From NCBI GenBank assembly GCA_035649635.1, contig DASRJE010000064.1:1-64000 (forward strand): a stretch of DNA of 64,000 bases. The letters run 5' to 3'. The translations under genes were made by a program, and so were the position numbers. A model generated the notes under the pieces. The model was given only the letters and a program-made list of their open reading frames with translations, did no database searches and was not told where the DNA came from. Shown piece by piece: positions 35,282 to 42,889 of the stretch (positions are counted from its first letter, which is position 1; every line of letters begins with the position of its first letter). Source of the DNA: Gp6-AA40 sp035649635 (GTDB taxonomy: Bacteria > Acidobacteriota > Vicinamibacteria > Vicinamibacterales > UBA2999).

Positions 35282-35779
35282 TCAGCAGACGCGTCCAGCA
35301 CTGGCGGCCAGTGCATACTTACTCGACAATAGTCCTCGCACGCGGTGGTACAGGCACGCTGGCCCACAAAAGTCTCTGAAGAGCACGGCCACTATCGACA
35401 TCGCCATCAGTGCTTCGAGCACCCAGGCGGTCTTTGTCGCGCCGAGCACGAGCGTGGCGCCAGTTGCGAACGTAGCGGCGGCAGCCATTGCCTGCGCGAA
35501 GAGTCGTGGCGCAGGTGCGACCCCGAACGATGGCCGGCGCGGCCGTGCGACGAATCGGTTGTAGAAGCCGTCGAACGGGTTCCGTGTCGGTACCAGCGTG
35601 CTCCACACGAGTACAGCGGATAGCGCCAGAAATACCCAGGCGCTTTGAGAGAAGATTCCGATCGCAACCAGGGCGCCGATGACTCTCGGCTGAAACATCA
35701 GCGCTGCATACAGGCGATCGCTGGCGACTGCGGCTGGAAAGCCCAGCTGGCGAATGAACCGGGACTGCGACTCGCGCAT
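35282..35779 (-). CDS. DUF4395 membrane protein
   Basis: A 165-residue protein with about four helices. The layout fits DUF4395: an N-terminal RFIRQLGFP segment, an RNPFDGFYNR loop near residue 67 and a C-terminal FCGPACLYHRVRG Cys-containing motif near 138. Function unknown; DUF4395 proteins often accompany thioredoxin- or rhodanese-like genes, which are not seen here. AAGGAGG precedes the ATG. Converges on the S1 gene with a four-base gap and no repeat. Confidence 0.65.
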   Translation of the reverse strand: MRESQSRFIRQLGFPAAVASDRLYAALMFQPRVIGALVAIGIFSQSAWVFLALSAVLVWSTLVPTRNPFDGFYNRFVARPRRPSFGVAPAPRLFAQAMAAAATFATGATLVLGATKTAWVLEALMAMSIVAVLFRDFCGPACLYHRVRGLLSSKYALAASAGRVC

Positions 35780-35809
35780 GACACCCTCCTTCGTAAAAGG
35801 AAACGTTCC

Positions 35810-36448
35810 TCACGATTTCAACAACACCACCACCCCCGTGATCACGAGCGCGCCGGCCCACGCCCAGTCCACGTTGATCCAGGCTTGCCGCAACAAGCGC
35901 AGGCCAAGCTTGCGATACACGATCCAGGCGGCCACTGCCATGACCACGAAGTACGCCAACGTGTGAATGCCGGCCGCCGCGGCGGCCGCGGTCGCGAGAT
36001 TGGCGTGAGCAGCAGCCATGTGCGCCGCGTGCTCATGGGTCGCAGCCGACGCCGACATCGATGCGGGCATCACAAACGGGACCACCATGAATCCGGCGCC
36101 ATGAGCCGATGCCATGAGAAACGACCACGCCGTCAGATCGCGAAACCCAACCTGCATTCCGCCGTAACGCGGATGTCGGTGACGCCACAGCCGGTAGAGC
36201 CCGAACATCATCAGCATCAGCGCGACGATGACCTTCAGCGTGGCGAGCGGCACGATCAAACCGGCCATCGTCGCAGCCAGGAGCACCACGCCGACAGCCG
36301 CGGCATGACCGAGCGCGATCGGCGGCAGCGCGCGCCATACGCCACGAGCGCTGCCGTGTTGCATGCCCAACGCCACCGCAAACAGCCATCCCATACCGGG
36401 ATTGATGCCGTGATAGGCCCCCAAAAGAACCATCGCTTGCCACTCCAT
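35810..36448 (-). CDS. Polytopic membrane protein with His-rich loop, unknown function
   Basis: A 212-residue protein with about six helices. The opening GAYHGINPGMGWLFAVALGMQHG, the ALPPIALGHAAAVG helix and SAHGAGFMVVPFVM are strongly conserved-looking and belong to an uncharacterised family I know from actinobacteria and acidobacteria, distantly reminiscent of TauE/NicO transporters. The loop at about residues 128-150 holds HEHAAHMAAAH, a possible metal site. GAGG six bases before the ATG at 36448 sets the start; a longer frame begins at 36496 inside a hairpin. Follows mtoX in the same direction. Confidence 0.6.
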   Translation of the reverse strand: MEWQAMVLLGAYHGINPGMGWLFAVALGMQHGSARGVWRALPPIALGHAAAVGVVLLAATMAGLIVPLATLKVIVALMLMMFGLYRLWRHRHPRYGGMQVGFRDLTAWSFLMASAHGAGFMVVPFVMPASMSASAATHEHAAHMAAAHANLATAAAAAAGIHTLAYFVVMAVAAWIVYRKLGLRLLRQAWINVDWAWAGALVITGVVVLLKS

Positions 36449-36479
36449 GACGTCCTCGCCTTCGCATTTTCCAGAGTGA

Positions 36480-36575
36480 CGTAGAGCCGGGGGCATTCTC
36501 GTCCACCGTAGCCTTCGGCGAAGTGGAAGCCCCCGCGTCGCACGACCGCACAGGCTGAAGCCTGCGCTCTACGAT
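36480..36575. repeat. Two REP-like hairpins (CGTAGAGC family)
   Basis: First element: CGTAGAGC flank, then GGGGGC (36489-36494) pairing GCCCCC (36529-36534), enclosing TCCAC/GTGGA and GCCTTCGGC. Second, opposite orientation: CAGGCT (36551-36556) and AGCCTG (36559-36564) followed by CGCTCTACG, the complement of the CGTAGAGCG flank. The pair fills the spacer between mtoX and the downstream membrane-protein gene, in a head-to-head arrangement. Confidence 0.8.
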
Positions 36576-38009
36576 CTACGCGTAACAGTACGAATCCGAC
36601 GAGGCGTCGCCGCCTTGCAGCCGAACCTGGTGTGGCCGCATGTGACCGGTGTCGACGAAGAACTTCGGGTCGAGCGTCATCGCGCCACCACCGGACGGCA
36701 CATCGACCTTTGCGATCCATCCACGCACGCCCGCGGGATAGAACTGGCTGTCCCATGGCGTATAGAGACTGTTCGTGAAGTAGATGCGTCGTCCATCGCG
36801 GCTGACTTCGACCATCTGCGGTCCGCCGTTCAACGGCTGCTGCGGCTTACTGGGGTGTGCCGCCTGGCTGACGATGCCACCCAGCCTGAGGGAGCTGACC
36901 TCTTTCGGATTGAACGGATCGGTGACGTCGTACTGAATGAACTTTCCAGTCCCCCAGCACGATACGTACAAGTAGCGGTCGTCGACCGAGAGATTGATAT
37001 CGGTCACCAGCGGCGCCACGGCCTTGAACCCCTTGAGGAACGGCGGCAGTTTCTCCGGGTCTGCGGGCTCCGCGGGAATTTCGATCACTTTCTTCACGGC
37101 CCACTGACCATCGGACCCGTTGGTCCTCTTCTTGTTCGGATCGCGGTACCACATCCAGACCGACGACGACAGGTCCTTGAGGGACGCCACGACGCTCGCG
37201 AACCCGTAGGCGCGTGTCGGGTCGTGCGCCGGCCGCAGCTCGAGCACCATTTGCTGCTCCGGGCCAAGGTCGAGTTCCTGAACATGACGTCGTGTGCGCA
37301 GGTCCCAGATGTGGATCTTGCTTCCGTACTTCCCGGCGAGCAGCAGCTCGGGGTTGACGCCGTTCTTCACCATGTTCGGCGTGCCCCACGTACTGGTCAC
37401 CATCGTGTCGAGACCGAGGTGCCACCAGATGTCGTACGCGAGCGTCTGCGGCCCGCGATCGAGCTCCCACCGGCCGCGGACGTCGAACGTTTCCGGGTCG
37501 AGGATGAAAGTCCCTCCGGGGCCGTTACCGTCAGGCGCGCCGAGCGCGCTCATGAAGATGCCATCCGGTCCGCAATGGACGGTGTGCGGCCCCGCGTACC
37601 CCGTGCGCTCGGCAACGGTCTCCGGCTCGATCACCTTCACGATTCGCGGCTGGCGCGGATCCGGCTTGGTGTCGAGAATGTGGATGCGCGACGAATTGAT
37701 CCCTGGAACGACGAGGTACCGCCGCTCCATGTGCGGATGCGGCGCGTAGGGACACAGACAGGAACTGCATGCGTTCCAGCCGAAGTGATGCAGTTCATCC
37801 CCGCGGTTCGGCATATCGGTTGCGCCAACCACGCGACCGTAGTGGTGCGAACCCGGGTCGACGTCGACAACACCGATCGAATCCGCGCCACCGTTCTGTC
37901 GAGGATCGATGAGCGCCACGTACGCGAGCCTTTCCTGGGGCGACTGCATGGCCATCGTCGGCGAGGGATAGAACGTAGGGTCGGGTGTCAGTAGCGGCAT
38001 GGCTTTCAC
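36576..38009 (-). CDS. mtoX: Methanethiol oxidase / selenium-binding protein SBP56 family
   Basis: A 477-residue protein of the SBP56 (SELENBP1) family; bacterial members oxidise methanethiol to formaldehyde, H2S and H2O2 with copper. Family blocks: ATDMPNRGDELHHFGWNACSSC near residue 62 with the Cys pair, YLVVPGINSSRIHILDTKPDP near 98, GYAGPHTVHCGPDG near 137, WWHLGLDTMVTSTWG near 195, and the C-terminal HMRPHQVRLQGGDASSD near 456. Histidine ligands expected for copper are present. No signal peptide is obvious, unlike some periplasmic MtoX. Divergent from an AraC-type regulator 250 bases away. Confidence 0.88.
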   Translation of the reverse strand: MKAMPLLTPDPTFYPSPTMAMQSPQERLAYVALIDPRQNGGADSIGVVDVDPGSHHYGRVVGATDMPNRGDELHHFGWNACSSCLCPYAPHPHMERRYLVVPGINSSRIHILDTKPDPRQPRIVKVIEPETVAERTGYAGPHTVHCGPDGIFMSALGAPDGNGPGGTFILDPETFDVRGRWELDRGPQTLAYDIWWHLGLDTMVTSTWGTPNMVKNGVNPELLLAGKYGSKIHIWDLRTRRHVQELDLGPEQQMVLELRPAHDPTRAYGFASVVASLKDLSSSVWMWYRDPNKKRTNGSDGQWAVKKVIEIPAEPADPEKLPPFLKGFKAVAPLVTDINLSVDDRYLYVSCWGTGKFIQYDVTDPFNPKEVSSLRLGGIVSQAAHPSKPQQPLNGGPQMVEVSRDGRRIYFTNSLYTPWDSQFYPAGVRGWIAKVDVPSGGGAMTLDPKFFVDTGHMRPHQVRLQGGDASSDSYCYA

Positions 38010-38103
38010 TCCTCGTTGTGGTGTTCTGTCACACGAGCCGATGGTGAATCGACCGCCGCCTGCGTTCTATGACCGGGACTCTGCCGCTCTTGCCCGCAAC
38101 TCC

Positions 38104-38241
38104 GGATTTGCTTGACGCCTTGATTGAGCGTCTGAAATCCTTGACTGCTCCTCCGCGACTCTCAGGCGAGAGCCGCGATAGCGTTTGGGTTTCACGTAGA
38201 GCGAGGGCTTCACTGACCACCGTCGCCTACGGCGAAGGTGG
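38104..38241. other. Structured spacer between divergent mtoX and AraC genes
   Basis: Two dyads. GGATTT (38104-38109) with GACGC (38114-38118) pair with GCGTC (38128-38132) and AAATCC (38135-38140). Further on, a CGTAGAGCGAGGGCTTC flank at 38195 is followed by CCACC/GGTGG (38217-38221 and 38237-38241) enclosing CGCC/GGCG. The second belongs to the REP-like family; the first is unrelated and may be a regulator site or a leader hairpin. Confidence 0.5.
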
Positions 38242-38261
38242 AAGAGGCAAGGCCGTTCAAG

Positions 38262-39281
38262 ATGGATGTGCTTTCCGACGTGCTTCGCGTCGTGCGCTTG
38301 TCCGGCGCAGTGTTCTTCACGGCGGATTTCTCGTCGCCGTGGGGGATCGAATCACCCATTCCCGACATGCTTGCTGCGGCGGTCATGCCGCAAGCCGAAT
38401 GTGTGGTGCTCTTTCACATCCTTGTCGACGGCGAGTGCGAGGTGGAGTGCAAGGGGCACCCGACCACAACGATGCAGAGCGGCGACGTCGTCGTCTTTCC
38501 GCGCGGTGACCAGCACACCATGCGCAGCCACGGTGCCGGCAGGCCAACGCCTCTCGGTTCGATCTTTTCGCCAGGCGAGCACGACGAGCCGCCGCAATTG
38601 GCGTACGGCGGTGGGGGAAGAACGTCACGGTTCGTGTGCGGCTATCTGAATTGCGACCAGCGATTCAGCCCTCTCGTCGAAGGTCTCCCAACGATGCTGC
38701 TGGTGCGCAGCCGCGACGACTATTCCGCGATCGAAGCCATCGACACTCGCGGCAGCCATCCCACTGCAGTGCCTGAGGGATCGGGAACGTGGCTGGGTAC
38801 GACGTTGAAGTTCACGATCAACGAAGCGCGAGCGGCTCGTCCGGGCAACTCCGCGATGCTCGGACGGCTCACCGAGTTGATGTTCGTCGAGATCCTGCGC
38901 GAGTACATGCATCGCCTGCCCGCCGATCAGGGAGGCTGGCTCGCGGGAGTGAACGACCCCTACGTCGGCAAGGCATTGCGGCTCATGCACACGAATCCCG
39001 TTCATGATTGGACGGTCGACGAACTCGCGCGCGAGGTTGCAGTATCGCGATCGGTGCTGGCGCAGCGCTTCACGGACCTGGTCGGTGAAGCGCCGATGCG
39101 ATATCTCGCGAACTGGCGGATGCAGCTGGCCAAACAGATGATGCGAGAAGGCGCCCGCAACATCCAGGAAGTCGCGACGAAAGTTGGCTACGATTCCGAA
39201 GCGGCGTTCAATCGCGCCTTCAAGCGAGCGACCGGATCGCCGCCGGCAGCCTGGCGCAAAGGCGCGCTCGGCGCAATCTGA
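38262..39281 (+). CDS. AraC-family regulator with cupin sensor domain
   Basis: A 339-residue regulator. N-terminal AraC-binding-like cupin (about residues 1-190; VLFHILVDGECEVECKGHPTTTMQSGDVVVFPRGDQHTM) and C-terminal double HTH (about 235-335; DWTVDELAREVAVSRSVLAQRFTDLVGEAPMRYLANWRMQLAKQMM). The cupin could bind a small organic effector. ATG at 38262 or the codon eight residues upstream are both possible; no strong ribosome-binding site. Its stop overlaps the start of the oxidase gene (TGATG), so that gene is its probable target. Confidence 0.85.
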   Translation: MDVLSDVLRVVRLSGAVFFTADFSSPWGIESPIPDMLAAAVMPQAECVVLFHILVDGECEVECKGHPTTTMQSGDVVVFPRGDQHTMRSHGAGRPTPLGSIFSPGEHDEPPQLAYGGGGRTSRFVCGYLNCDQRFSPLVEGLPTMLLVRSRDDYSAIEAIDTRGSHPTAVPEGSGTWLGTTLKFTINEARAARPGNSAMLGRLTELMFVEILREYMHRLPADQGGWLAGVNDPYVGKALRLMHTNPVHDWTVDELAREVAVSRSVLAQRFTDLVGEAPMRYLANWRMQLAKQMMREGARNIQEVATKVGYDSEAAFNRAFKRATGSPPAAWRKGALGAI

Positions 39282-40423
39282 TGGCGGCCACGGACGCGAC
39301 CTACGACGCGATCGTCGTTGGGATCGGCGGCATGGGCAGCGCCGCCTTCTACCACCTGACCCGGCGCGGCGCGCAGGTACTCGGCCTCGAACAGTTCGAC
39401 ATCGCCCACGACAAGGGTTCCTCGCACGGCCTGTCTCGCATGATTCGGCTCGCCTACTGGGAGCATCCCAGCTACGTCCCGCTGCTTCGCCGTGCCTACG
39501 AGCTGTGGCGCGAACTGGAACGCGCGAGCGGCGAGCCGCTGCTCATCACCACTGGAAGCATCGACGCCGGACCAGCCGACTCACCGGCCATTCTCGGCGC
39601 ACGGCGCGCGTGTGACATGTTCAGCCTGCCGCACGTGTTGTACGACGGCGCGTCGTTGACGACGGTATTCCCCGGCTATCGATTGCCATCTGATTTCACG
39701 GCTCTGTATCAACCCGATGGCGGATTTCTCGGACCCGAGCGGTGTATCCATGCGCATGTAGACGCGGCTCAACGCGCCGGCGCCGTGGTAAATACGCATG
39801 AACGTGTGCTTGACTGGACGGAACGAGACGGCCACGTTGACGTCCGCACCGATCACACCACGTACACGTGCCGGCAGCTGATTGTCACCGCCGGAGCGTG
39901 GGCAGGAAAGCTGCTCAAAGATCTAAGGCCGATGCTGACACCTGAACGCCAGGTGATGCTCTGGGTTGCGCCTCTGCGCCCTGAGTACTTTCAGCCCGCC
40001 ACCTTCCCCGTCGTTTACATGCACGCGGCCGAGGGCAGCTTCTACGCGCTGCCGTCCCACCAGGGATCCGGTGTGAAATTCGGGAAATACCATCACCTCG
40101 AGCAGCGCGTCGATCCCGACGCGATGGACCGCGAATGTCATGCCGAGGACGAACGCGTGCTGCGAGAGGGCGTACGCCGCTATTTCCCGGACGCCGACGG
40201 CCCGACGCTGGCGATGAAGACATGCCTCTTCACCAACACGCCCGACGAACACTTCGTCATCACGCGTCTTGCCGGCGCGATCACCGTAGCCGCCGGCTTT
40301 TCAGGTCACGGCTTCAAGTTCTGTAGTGTCGTGGGCGAGATCCTGGCCGATCTCGCCCTCGATGGCGGCACGCGCCACGACATCTCGCTGTTTGCGAGGG
40401 ACCGCGGCACCATCGTTGATTGA
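39281..40423 (+). CDS. solA: SolA/monomeric sarcosine oxidase-like flavoprotein
   Basis: A 380-residue flavin amine oxidase closest to N-methyl-L-tryptophan oxidase and monomeric sarcosine oxidase, which oxidise N-methyl amino acids to the amine, formaldehyde and H2O2. FAD-binding GIGGMGSA lies near residue 14, followed by LGLEQFDIAHDKGSSHGLSRMIR, the conserved re-face segment. KTCLFTNTPDEHFVI near 313 contains the Cys that covalently holds FAD, and AAGFSGHGFKF near 345 is the C-terminal flavin-contact motif. Overlaps the AraC gene by one base. Which N-methyl amino acid is used cannot be read. Confidence 0.85.
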   Translation: MAATDATYDAIVVGIGGMGSAAFYHLTRRGAQVLGLEQFDIAHDKGSSHGLSRMIRLAYWEHPSYVPLLRRAYELWRELERASGEPLLITTGSIDAGPADSPAILGARRACDMFSLPHVLYDGASLTTVFPGYRLPSDFTALYQPDGGFLGPERCIHAHVDAAQRAGAVVNTHERVLDWTERDGHVDVRTDHTTYTCRQLIVTAGAWAGKLLKDLRPMLTPERQVMLWVAPLRPEYFQPATFPVVYMHAAEGSFYALPSHQGSGVKFGKYHHLEQRVDPDAMDRECHAEDERVLREGVRRYFPDADGPTLAMKTCLFTNTPDEHFVITRLAGAITVAAGFSGHGFKFCSVVGEILADLALDGGTRHDISLFARDRGTIVD

Positions 40424-40425
40424 AC

Positions 40426-40572
40426 GATCTTTGATTGTTGATTCCTTTGTGATTGAAGATTGTGGATTGTTGATTGAATGCGGCGTCGCCGCGAATTGGC
40501 GATGAATCAGCAATCGAAAATCAGCAATCAACAAGGATTCGACAATCAAAGACCACCAGAATCAAAGATGAT
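40426..40572. repeat. Heptamer-based palindrome (GATTGNN family) between convergent genes
   Basis: Left arm words from 40426: GATCTTT, GATTGTT, GATTCCT, then GATTGAA, GATTGTG, GATTGTT, GATTGAA. The right arm, up to about 40569, carries the complement (CAATCAACAA, CAATCAAAGA, ATCAAAGATGATC). Centre near GCGGCGTCGCCGC, itself a hairpin at about 40482-40494. It fills the complete 149-base convergent spacer. Confidence 0.88.
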
Positions 40573-40944
40573 CTATTTGGGCTTCTGGGCACTCTGCGGC
40601 CGGCGCTCCCGCACATCGACCTCGGAAGCCACCATCTTTCCATTCACATCCGAGTAACGGACGAAGACCTGGTCGCCTTCGTGCACCACCTCCGTGATCT
40701 TCACGCCCGGCTTGCCTGCTTCGCGGGCCGCCTGTGCCTTGGCACCGCCGGCGGTGACCTTGACCTCCGTGGAGGTGTTGGTCGTGAACTGCATCGTCTT
40801 CCCTTTGCCGACATCGATGGTGAGGGAGTCACCTGCGATCTTCAACACCGGCCCGATCGCCGTCTGATTCTTTGCCTGCGCCGCAACGCCAACCCCAAGA
40901 CCAACGACGAGTGTTGCGACGGCAAGGATTGCCTGTAGCTTCAT
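40573..40944 (-). CDS. Small exported protein, unknown function
   Basis: A 123-residue protein: signal peptide of about 23 residues (MKLQAILAVATLVVGLGVGVAAQ) and a compact beta-rich domain (KIAGDSLTIDVGKGKTMQFTTNTSTEVKV, GDQVFVRYSDVNGKMVASEV) resembling an OB-like or small all-beta fold seen in many acidobacterial periplasmic proteins. The tail is Lys/Arg rich. GGAGG six bases before the ATG (read on the minus strand) fixes the start. No partner gene is obvious. Confidence 0.7.
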   Translation of the reverse strand: MKLQAILAVATLVVGLGVGVAAQAKNQTAIGPVLKIAGDSLTIDVGKGKTMQFTTNTSTEVKVTAGGAKAQAAREAGKPGVKITEVVHEGDQVFVRYSDVNGKMVASEVDVRERRPQSAQKPK

Positions 40945-41495
40945 GTAAGCCTCCTGCAACGAGACACACCAAAGGGAACTGCTAGCGCGCGTTCGCGCGC
41001 CGCCAGCCTGTACTACAACGAATTGGACGCATGGGATGAACGGCCCGTCGGCGAAAAATCGGGTCGAGCCCGTCTGGATGCGCGAATGGCGCCGAACTGG
41101 AGTCTGCACTGTCGTAGCCACGTCGGAGACCGAACATGGCATCGGGGTCGCGACTCTACTGCGCTTGTCGGCTGAGATCAAGGCCATTCTTGCGGTCCAC
41201 GAAGACATTTTGGGTGGATAGCATCGGGCACACTGCTTGCTGGTCTCGAGACGGAGACCGTCACCACAAGGGGGATCCTCGTCATGCGGAATGTAGGTTC
41301 GACTGAGCGGTTTGTCAGGATTGGACAGGGACGACGGCCGGGCTCACTACAGGGTTGACCCGATATTCCCCCCTCAACGAGGCAGTCGGCCGTGACTCGT
41401 CCCATCAATTGTCGCCGCTCGATCGCGATGTGTTCGCGTACGGCTCGCGGCTCTGACGAGGTCGATGGCAATCACCGAGAAATCAGGAGGACGCG
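40945..41495. other. Long intergenic spacer with a possible sigma-54 promoter
   Basis: 551 bases between divergent genes with no recognisable gene. Short frames (for example 41036-41221 on the plus strand) lack motifs. GGGCAC-ACTGC-TTGCT at 41226-41241 matches the -24/-12 pattern with the correct GG-N10-GC spacing and points toward the CBS gene. Confidence 0.5.
41226..41241 (+). promoter_or_regulatory. Candidate sigma-54 (-24/-12) promoter
   Basis: GGGCAC followed by five bases and TTGCT, with the invariant GG and GC ten bases apart, close to the TGGCAC-N5-TTGCW consensus. It reads toward the CBS-domain gene 255 bases downstream. The long leader and the chance of random matches make this tentative. 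Confidence 0.35.
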
Positions 41496-41924
41496 ATGGC
41501 TAAAGTTGCGCGCGACGTCATGACAGCAAACCCGGCGTGCTGTACGCCGAACTCGACGATCGTTCAAGTCGCAAAGATGATGCTCCAGAACGACTGCGGA
41601 CAGATTCCCGTGGTAGATACGCAAGGTATCCTCATCGGTGTGATCACCGATCGCGACATTGTCTGTCGCGTCGTCGCGGAAGGCCGGAATCCAGCCGCGA
41701 GCACCGTCGAGCAGTTCATGTCGCAACCCATTGTCACGGTCCACAGCGACGACGCGCTCGAAGACGTCGTCTCGACGATGGAACGGCATCAAATCCGGCG
41801 GGTGCCCGTGACGGACGAACGCGGGTGCTGCGCGGGCATCATCGCCCAGGCCGACGTGGCATGGACCGGCCCCGAGCGCGCGGTTGCCGAACTGGTGCGC
41901 GAGGTGTCTCGCGACACCAAATGA
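41496..41924 (+). CDS. CBS-domain pair protein
   Basis: A 142-residue protein made of one Bateman module: CBS1 about residues 1-65 (VMTANPACCTPNSTIVQVAKMMLQNDCGQIPVVD, then GVITDRDIVCRVV) and CBS2 about 72-130 (FMSQPIVTVHSDDALEDVVSTMERHQIRRVPVTD). Such stand-alone pairs bind adenine nucleotides and report energy or redox status; the partner is unknown. Several extra Cys (CC at residues 15-16 and 109-110) are unusual. AGGAGG seven bases before the ATG is an ideal ribosome-binding site. Confidence 0.88.
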   Translation: MAKVARDVMTANPACCTPNSTIVQVAKMMLQNDCGQIPVVDTQGILIGVITDRDIVCRVVAEGRNPAASTVEQFMSQPIVTVHSDDALEDVVSTMERHQIRRVPVTDERGCCAGIIAQADVAWTGPERAVAELVREVSRDTK

Positions 41925-41939
41925 GTTCAATGACGGATC

Positions 41940-42091
41940 ATTATTGATTTTAATGATCTTTGCTTGCTGATTGCTTGCTGATTGGGGATTGTTGATAGTT
42001 GATTGGTTGCTGATTGGTAACAGTCAATCAACAATCACCAATCAACAATCACCAACGAATCAACAATCAAAGATCCCCTAATCAATAATTG
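41940..42091. repeat. Heptamer-based palindrome (GATTGNN family)
   Basis: About 150 bases. Left arm: ATTATTGATT, GATCTTTG, then GATTGGG, GATTGTT, GATAGTT, GATTGGT. Right arm: AATCAAC, AATCACC, AATCAAC, AATCACC in strict 7-base phase, then CAATCAAAGATC and AATCAATAATTGAT. Outer arms mirror each other, including the GATCTTTG/CAAAGATC words shared with the repeat at 40426. Lies between two genes in the same direction. Confidence 0.88.
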
Positions 42092-42098
42092 ATACCGC

Positions 42099-42779
42099 AT
42101 GTCCGTCGCCGCTCACCTCGCTATCTCTCCCGCGAAATATGATGCGCGCATCCGCTCGCTGATCCCGCTCTACGACGAACTGATCGCGGAGGTCGTTCGC
42201 GCCCTCGATCACGCGGCGCGTCCGGTGCGCAGCATCGTGGATCTCGGTATCGGCACGGGCGCGCTGGCTCGGGCATGCCTCGAGCGCCTGCCGCGCGCGC
42301 GTGTCTGGGGCATCGATGCCGATGCCGGCATGATGGCGATCGCTCGTGCGCGTCTCGGCAAGTCGAGCCGCCGCTTGACGATGACGACCGGGAGCTTCCT
42401 GGACACGGCGCTACCAGCCTGCGACGCCATCGTCGCCAGCTACTCGCTGCATCACATAAGGACACGACCCGCCAAGCTGGCCTTCTATCGACGATGCTAT
42501 CGCGCGCTTCGTCCAGGCGGCGTGTTGGTCACGGGTGATTGCGCGCCAGCCTCGTCTCCGCGTGGATTCGCGCGTGACCTCGATGTGTGGCTCACACATC
42601 TCGGCAAGACATTCGGCAGCCGCGCGAGCGGACGGCGAGTCTACGAATCGTGGGCCGATGAGGACGTGTACGTGCCGCTGGCGGAAGAGATCCGGCTCCT
42701 GGTGCGCGCCGGCTTCGTGGTGGACGTACCGTGGCGCCGCTCGCCGTTCGCCGTCATCGTCGGCTGCCGGCGCGCGTAG
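42099..42779 (+). CDS. Class-I SAM-dependent methyltransferase
   Basis: A 226-residue methyltransferase. Motif I IVDLGIGTGALARACLERL near residue 46, motif II WGIDADAGMM near 72, a DAIVASYSLHHIRTRPAKL motif IV segment near 110 and the post-motif ALRPGGVLVTGDCAPAS near 138. Substrate unknown; the C-terminal 70 residues form a small cap. ATG at 42099 follows the palindrome within eight bases, and no Shine-Dalgarno is visible, so the start may be elsewhere or the message leader structured. Confidence 0.75.
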   Translation: MSVAAHLAISPAKYDARIRSLIPLYDELIAEVVRALDHAARPVRSIVDLGIGTGALARACLERLPRARVWGIDADAGMMAIARARLGKSSRRLTMTTGSFLDTALPACDAIVASYSLHHIRTRPAKLAFYRRCYRALRPGGVLVTGDCAPASSPRGFARDLDVWLTHLGKTFGSRASGRRVYESWADEDVYVPLAEEIRLLVRAGFVVDVPWRRSPFAVIVGCRRA

Positions 42780-42792
42780 CGTCGAATCCACG

Positions 42793-42855
42793 CGCAGGCT
42801 AAAGCCTGCGTCGGGCCCGGATTACCTCCGCGTCTCCGTGCCTCCGCGGTGATCC
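42793..42855. repeat. REP-like hairpin plus octamer array in a convergent spacer
   Basis: CGCAGGCT (42793-42800) and AGCCTGCG (42803-42810) form a perfect stem. From 42826 follow CTCCGCGT, CTCCGTGC, CTCCGCGG in exact 8-base phase. Together they occupy the 110-base gap between the convergent methyltransferase and dapE genes. Confidence 0.75.
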
Positions 42856-42889
42856 ATTGTCTCCGTCGACTCCGATAACTCAGTAACGC

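Noticed and set aside
36615..37994. 459-residue reading frame on the plus strand
   Set aside because: Antisense of the methanethiol oxidase gene; rich in Arg/His with no domain.
38069..38509. Plus-strand frame upstream of the AraC gene
   Set aside because: Overlaps the AraC gene in another frame and shows no conserved motif beyond the first 30 codons.
41036..41221. 61-residue plus-strand frame in the long spacer
   Set aside because: No ribosome-binding site or recognisable motif.
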